The translations under genes and the position numbers were made by a program. From Jidongwangia harbinensis (GTDB lineage: Bacteria; Actinomycetota; Actinomycetes; Mycobacteriales; Micromonosporaceae), in the NCBI RefSeq assembly GCF_020216025.1, contig NZ_JAIWNC010000052.1, forward strand, positions 1 to 64,000: a stretch of 64,000 nucleotides of DNA. The letters run 5' to 3'. The notes below the pieces were generated by a model. It saw only the letters and a program-made list of their open reading frames with translations, ran no database searches and was not told the origin of the DNA. This document shows, piece after piece, positions 59,480 to 64,000 of the stretch (the first letter of the stretch is position 1; every line of letters starts with the position of its first letter).

Positions 59480-62023
59480 TCACTCGTAGGAGATCGCCCG
59501 CAACACGTCGGTCCGCGCGGCCCGCGCCGCCGGCAGGATCGCGGCGACGACCCCGATCACCGCGCCCAGCGCCAGACAGAGACCGATCCGGGGCCAGGGG
59601 AGCGCGAACGTGGTGATGCCGCTGCGGTGCAGGGCGCGCACCACGGCCGCGCCGAGCCCGGTGCCGACGGCGACGCCGAGCAGCGCGCCGAACACCGCGA
59701 TGAGCACCGCCTCCACCGTCACCATCCACATGGTCTGCCCGCGGGTGAGGCCGACCGCGCGCACCAGGCCGAGTTCCCTGGTGCGTTCCAGGACCGACAG
59801 GGCCAGGGTGTTGACGACCCCGAGAACCGCGATGAGGACGGCCAGTCCCAGCAGGATCTGGATCAGGGTGGCGATCAGGTCGTACTGGCCGGTCTGCCGC
59901 CGCAGGTAGCCCTCCCGGTCGGTCACGGTGATCTCCGGGCTGTCCGCGAGCAGTGCCTCGACCTGGCGCCGCACGTCCGCCACCGCGGCGTCGCCGGCCA
60001 CCGTGAGGTCCACGTTCGCCAGCTGCGGCACGGCCAGGTTGGGCACCTCGGAGATGGGCAGCAGCCACTCGCCCACGGCGTCACCGCCGGTGTAGACGGC
60101 GGCGACCGTCATGGACCGGGTTCCGCCGTAGGCGAGCCGGACCCGCACCGTGGAGCCGGGACGCAGGGAGAGCCGCCGCGCCGTGTCGTCCCGCACGGCC
60201 ACCCGGTTCGGGCCGAGGTCGGTCAGGGCGCCCGCCACCGCCCGCATGGAGTACATCCGGGCATGCGCGGGCACGTCGGTGACGACCGCGACGGCCGCCC
60301 GTTCGCCGTCGACGGCCGCGTCGCCGCGGTAGGTGCCGGCCGCGGCGCTCACTCCGCCGAGGGCACGTACCCGCTGCAGGACCGCCGGGTCGAACGCCGG
60401 CGGGTCGTCGGCCAGCGAGGCGTCCCCGGCGATCAGCAGGTCCGCCGTGATCTGGTCGGCGATCCGGTCGCGCAGGCTCGCGGTGGTCGACGCCAGCACG
60501 GTGTTCATCCCGGTGATCAGGGCGATGCCGACCATCAGGGCGGTGGCGGTGTTCGCCGTGCGGCGCGGATTGCGGCCGGCATTGAGCCGGCCGAGCCGCC
60601 CCGCGGCCGTACCGGCGAAGAGCCGCCCGATCGAGCCGGCGACCGGCCGGGCCATCGCCGGGGTCAGCAGGACGACGCCGACGAAACCGGTCACCGCCCC
60701 GGCGCCGAGCAGCCAGGCCGTCCCGTCGCCGACGACGCCGGCGGTGAGCAGGGCGGCGCCGAGCGTGCCCGCGGCGATCCCGGCGCGGTTCAGCGTGGTC
60801 AGCGGACGGTCCGGGGTGGCGGACTCCCGCATCGCGGCGATCACCGGGATACGGGCGGCACGCAACGCCGGTACGACCGCGGCGACCAGGCTCACCAGAA
60901 CACCCACCCCGAAGGCCGCGACCGGCGCCATCAGCGGCACCCCGATACCGGCGAGTGCCACCGTCCTGCCGCCCTGGGTGCTGAACAGCCAGGCGAGGAG
61001 CGCGCCGACGCCGATGCCGGTGCCCAGGCCGACGGCGGCCGCGGTCACGCCGATGACCAGCGCCTCGGCCAGCACCGAGGCGAGGGTCTGCCGCCGGCTG
61101 CCGCCGAGCGCGCGCAGCAGGGCCAGTTCCCTCGTCCGCTGCGCGACCAGGATGGCGAAGGTGTTGAGGATCAGGACGACGCCGACGAGCAGGGAGACGG
61201 CGGCGAAGCCGAGCAGGACGCTGTTGACGACGGCCAGGTCCGACTGCGCGTCCGTCCGTGCGGCGGCCCGCAGCTCCGCGCCGGTCTGCACCCGGTAGCC
61301 GGCGCCCAGGGCGGACCGGATGCCGGCCTGGACCGCGGCCGTCGGCACGCCGGCCGCGGGCGTCACGCCGACGGCCGAGAACTGCCCGTCGCGGCCGAGC
61401 ATCAGCCGCGAGGCGACCGAGGAGTGGAACGAGACCTCCAGGTTGCCGCCCAGGCTGTCCCGCCCGCCGGTGTACTCCTGCACCCCCACCACGGTGAAGG
61501 TGCGCCGGGGCTGCACGGTCAGGATGCCGACCCGGTCGCCCAGGCGGACACCGGCGGCCTCGAGCAGGGCCGCGTTGAGCACCACCTCGTCGCCGGTCCG
61601 CGGCGCGCGGCCGGCACGCAGCCGGACCAGGTCGTTCTCGCCGGTCCAGGTGGAGCCCAGCCGCGACGATCCGGTCGTGGTGACCACCTTGCCGTCGGTG
61701 CCGATGACGCGCGCGCCGTCCACCGAGACGATGCCGGTCGCGGCGGCGACGCCGGGCACGGCCCGGACCCGGTCGACCAGCCCGGCCGGCACTCCGGTGC
61801 GGATCTCCTCGTCGTCCTCGGTGCTGCCGCCTTCCGGGGCGGGACGCACCTGGACGTCGACGCTGCGGTACTGCAGGGCGTACAGGTCGTCGAACGCGCG
61901 GCCGAGCGTGTCGGTCAGGACGAACGCCCCGGACACGAACGTGACACCGAGCACGATGGCGAGCCCGGACAGCAGCAGGCGCAATTTGCGCGACAGCAGG
62001 CTCTTCCACGTGGCGTGCAGCAT
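59480..62023 (-). CDS. MacB/FtsX-type ABC transporter permease
   Basis: An 847-residue membrane protein with two FtsX halves. The N-terminal helix LRLLLSGLAIVLGVTFVSGAFVLTD precedes an extracellular domain (about 45-250). A three-helix FtsX block follows (VNSVLLGFAAVSLLVGVVLILNTF and beyond), two extra central helices, a second extracellular domain (about 500-700), and a second FtsX block (LIATLIQILLGLAVLIAVLGVVNT). The C-terminus is DVLRAISYE. ATG three bases after the ATPase stop. In actinomycetes such systems export or sense lipids, peptides or antibiotics. Confidence 0.93.
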   Translation of the reverse strand: MLHATWKSLLSRKLRLLLSGLAIVLGVTFVSGAFVLTDTLGRAFDDLYALQYRSVDVQVRPAPEGGSTEDDEEIRTGVPAGLVDRVRAVPGVAAATGIVSVDGARVIGTDGKVVTTTGSSRLGSTWTGENDLVRLRAGRAPRTGDEVVLNAALLEAAGVRLGDRVGILTVQPRRTFTVVGVQEYTGGRDSLGGNLEVSFHSSVASRLMLGRDGQFSAVGVTPAAGVPTAAVQAGIRSALGAGYRVQTGAELRAAARTDAQSDLAVVNSVLLGFAAVSLLVGVVLILNTFAILVAQRTRELALLRALGGSRRQTLASVLAEALVIGVTAAAVGLGTGIGVGALLAWLFSTQGGRTVALAGIGVPLMAPVAAFGVGVLVSLVAAVVPALRAARIPVIAAMRESATPDRPLTTLNRAGIAAGTLGAALLTAGVVGDGTAWLLGAGAVTGFVGVVLLTPAMARPVAGSIGRLFAGTAAGRLGRLNAGRNPRRTANTATALMVGIALITGMNTVLASTTASLRDRIADQITADLLIAGDASLADDPPAFDPAVLQRVRALGGVSAAAGTYRGDAAVDGERAAVAVVTDVPAHARMYSMRAVAGALTDLGPNRVAVRDDTARRLSLRPGSTVRVRLAYGGTRSMTVAAVYTGGDAVGEWLLPISEVPNLAVPQLANVDLTVAGDAAVADVRRQVEALLADSPEITVTDREGYLRRQTGQYDLIATLIQILLGLAVLIAVLGVVNTLALSVLERTRELGLVRAVGLTRGQTMWMVTVEAVLIAVFGALLGVAVGTGLGAAVVRALHRSGITTFALPWPRIGLCLALGAVIGVVAAILPAARAARTDVLRAISYE

Positions 62024-62026
62024 GGC

Positions 62027-62767
62027 TCAGCCCTCGACCCGGTCGAGGTTCTTCATGGTGTCGAGCACACCCTCCGCGGTCGGCGCGCGCAGCTCGGTGA
62101 CGATCGCCCCGTCGGCCAGGAAGACCACCCGGTCGGCGTGTGCGGCGGCCACCGGGTCGTGGGTGACCATCACGATCGTCTGGCCGAACTCGCGGACCGA
62201 GGCGCGCAGGAAGGCGAGCACCTCGGCACCGGACCGCGAGTCGAGATTGCCGGTGGGTTCGTCCGCGAAGATCACCTCGGGCCGGGGTACCAGCGCACGG
62301 GCGCAGGCCACCCGCTGCTGCTGGCCGCCGGACAGCTGGTTCGGCCGGTGCCCCAGCCGCTCGCGCAGGCCGACCGCGTCGATCACCTGCTCCCACCACG
62401 CCGGGTCGGGGCGGCGGCCGGCGATCGACAGCGGTAACCGGATGTTCTCCGCGGCGCTGAGCGTGGGCAGCAGGTTGAACTGCTGGAAGATGAAGCCGAT
62501 CTGGTCGCGGCGCAGCCGGGTCATCGCCCTGTCCCGCAGGCCGGTCAGCGCGGTGGCGCCGATCCGGACCTCGCCGCGGGTGACCGCGTCCAGCCCGGCC
62601 ATGCAGTGCATCAGGGTGGACTTGCCGGATCCGGAGGGACCCATGACGGCGGTGAACTCGCCACGGGCCAGCGAGAGGCTGACGCCGCGGAGCGCGGTCA
62701 CCTGAGCCTCTCCGGAGCCGTAGAGCTTCCAGACGTCGTCGGCACGGACGGCTACCGGGGTGGTCAT
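62027..62767 (-). CDS. MacB/LolD-type ABC ATPase
   Basis: A 246-residue ATPase. Walker A GPSGSGKST, LolD/MacB-style FIFQQFNLLPTLSAAENI, signature LSGGQQQR, Walker B VIFADEPTGNLD and switch VTHDPVAA are all intact. First gene of a two-gene operon with the large permease. Divergent from the partial histidine kinase across a 188-bp gap. Confidence 0.96.
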   Translation of the reverse strand: MTTPVAVRADDVWKLYGSGEAQVTALRGVSLSLARGEFTAVMGPSGSGKSTLMHCMAGLDAVTRGEVRIGATALTGLRDRAMTRLRRDQIGFIFQQFNLLPTLSAAENIRLPLSIAGRRPDPAWWEQVIDAVGLRERLGHRPNQLSGGQQQRVACARALVPRPEVIFADEPTGNLDSRSGAEVLAFLRASVREFGQTIVMVTHDPVAAAHADRVVFLADGAIVTELRAPTAEGVLDTMKNLDRVEG

Positions 62768-62955
62768 CGGATTCCTCCCAGGGGTGAACGCATCGGACGC
62801 GGTGATCGCGCCGCCACACGATCGCCGTCGCCGCGGCTGATCCGCTTCGGCGCCTGGCGGTAGAAGCGCCTACTGCGGCTGGTGTAGGCCGGCGGGTCCG
62901 CGGGTACTGTCGGCGGACGAGGCCGGACGGCCCGCGCTTCCGTACCGTGATCTGC

Positions 62956-64000
62956 ATGTCGGCGATCGGATCGAAGCTGCGCGTCTGGCGCGGCCGCGCG
63001 CTCAGCCACCCCCAGCTGAGCGACCTCGTCCTGGGCCTGGTGGTGACGGCGCTGGTGCTCGCCGCGACGGTCATTGGCGGCGACGACCAGGAGAGCCGCC
63101 CGCTGCACGGCACGGACTACACGGCGGCCGTGGCCGCCGCCGCGCTGATCGCCGGCCGGCGACGGTGGCCGCTGCCGGTGCTCGCGCTCGCCACGCTGGC
63201 GACGGCCGCCGCGACCGCGGAGACGAACCTGCTTCCCGCGTTCGCTGCCGCGGCGCTGGTGTGCGTGTACACCGTCGCCAGCACGGCCGGCCGGGCCGCG
63301 GCCTGGTCGTACACGGTGGTCGCGGCGACCCTGGTCTACCTCGCCGCGGTCCTGCTCGGTGGCGCCGGATGGCGGCAGCCGGAGTCGGTGAGCGTGCTGG
63401 CCTGGGGCGGCCTGGCCACGGCGCTCGGCGAGGTGGCCCGCGTCCGGCGCGCGTATCTGGAGGCCGTGCTGGAACGCGCGGACCGGGCCGAGCGCAGCCG
63501 CGAGGAGGAGGCGCGCCGCCGCGTCGTCGAGGAACGGCTGCGCATCGCCCGCGAACTGCACGACGTGGTGGCACACCACATCGCCATGATCAATGTCCAG
63601 GCCGGGGTGGCCGCGCACGTGCTCGGCGACCAGCCGGACCAGGCCCGGAACTCGATGGCCGAGGTGCGCCGGGCCGCGCGTACGGTGCTGGAGGAGCTGT
63701 CCACCGTTCTCGGTGTGCTGCGCGCGCCGGGCGACCCCGCGGAGGCCGCCGCGGAACCGCCACCGGGGCTGAACCGCCTGGACGACCTGTTGCGCACGCT
63801 GACCGCCGCCGGCCTGCGGGTCGAGCACACGCAGGAGGGCGACGCCCGGGACCTGCCGGCCGCGGTGGACCACGCGGCGTTCCGCATCGTGCAGGAGGCT
63901 TTGACCAACGCGCACAAGCACGGCGCCGGCGGTACCGTGCGGCTGTGCCTGGCGTACACCCACCGGGACGTCAGCATCGTGGTGGACAACGCGCAGCGCG
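62956..64000 (+). CDS. NarL-type sensor histidine kinase (3' end outside window)
   Basis: 348 residues visible. Four or five membrane helices lie in the first 150 residues. HisKA_3 motif RLRIARELHDVVAHHIAMINVQAG and the ATPase motif FRIVQEALTNAHKHGAG are present. The final ATP-lid glycines lie beyond the window edge. A response regulator would be expected just downstream. Its divergence from the MacB-like ABC genes suggests that it controls them. Confidence 0.93.
   Translation, partial: MSAIGSKLRVWRGRALSHPQLSDLVLGLVVTALVLAATVIGGDDQESRPLHGTDYTAAVAAAALIAGRRRWPLPVLALATLATAAATAETNLLPAFAAAALVCVYTVASTAGRAAAWSYTVVAATLVYLAAVLLGGAGWRQPESVSVLAWGGLATALGEVARVRRAYLEAVLERADRAERSREEEARRRVVEERLRIARELHDVVAHHIAMINVQAGVAAHVLGDQPDQARNSMAEVRRAARTVLEELSTVLGVLRAPGDPAEAAAEPPPGLNRLDDLLRTLTAAGLRVEHTQEGDARDLPAAVDHAAFRIVQEALTNAHKHGAGGTVRLCLAYTHRDVSIVVDNAQR

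Noticed and set aside
1..64000. tRNA, rRNA, riboswitch, insertion sequence, integrase or phage genes.
   Set aside because: None was recognised on either strand by motif reading. A covariance-model scan could still find a small RNA.

Overview
The window is uniformly high-GC DNA, with G or C in almost every third codon position. It has frequent GTG starts, ATGA/GTGA gene overlaps, CBM2/CBM13/CBM6-tailed secreted hydrolases, an AA10 oxygenase, a furA-katG pair and many two-component systems. This points to a soil or plant-litter actinomycete, probably of the Micromonosporaceae (Actinoplanes-like); the genus is inference. About 52 protein genes are called, plus three small-ORF candidates. No tRNA, rRNA, IS element, prophage or CRISPR array was seen. 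Gene calls rest on reading translations and motifs by eye; no database was searched.

Region 1 (1-9.6 kb) is an arabinoxylan-degradation locus: a CBM2-GH62 arabinofuranosidase (cut by the left edge), a CE1-type esterase with CBM2, a PaaX-like regulator, a GH43-CBM6 arabinofuranohydrolase and a CBM13-GH43 enzyme. These are followed by a 512-residue ECF sigma factor that carries a cysteine/histidine zinc-finger-like segment, a membrane segment, a Pro/Ala linker and a C-terminal AbfB (CBM42) domain. This looks like a membrane-bound sigma factor that senses arabinose side chains. The GH62 and first GH43 genes share three upstream elements in the same order: a 12-bp element of unknown function, a CebR/CelR-like box and a TGTTAAC-type palindrome. 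A third CebR-like box lies just downstream of a good promoter before the lytic polysaccharide monooxygenase gene at 41.1 kb.

Region 2 (9.6-18 kb) holds an MBL-fold hydrolase and an alpha/beta hydrolase opposite an AraC-type regulator, a secreted fibronectin-type protein, and a serine hydrolase in an operon with an OmpR-type two-component system.

Region 3 (18-26.3 kb) is an anaerobic or dormancy island: pyruvate formate-lyase, its activase, pyruvate phosphate dikinase, two tandem-domain universal stress proteins and a small SHOCT-like membrane protein. DevR/DosR-like boxes precede pflB, ppdK and the second stress-protein gene.

Region 4 (26.3-38 kb) has a subtilase with a Trp-rich repeat tail, then a catabolic module: an SMP-30 lactonase-like gene, a six-gene operon (CUT2-type ABC importer, thiolase, SDR), a TetR regulator and an acyl-CoA ligase. 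Three promoters in it share a TTGACA -35 box and a GACTAT -10 box overlapped by one palindrome, a compact local regulon probably run by the TetR protein.

Region 5 (38-64 kb) is mostly general functions: an ABC-2 exporter, the AA10 oxygenase, a GNAT protein, furA-katG, a secreted alpha/beta hydrolase, an SRPBCC protein, a Tat-exported serine hydrolase, several small lipoproteins, an HNH nuclease, an MFS transporter, a penicillin-acylase-family enzyme, an XRE regulator, a NarL-type two-component system, a MacB/FtsX-type ABC transporter and a second histidine kinase cut by the right edge.
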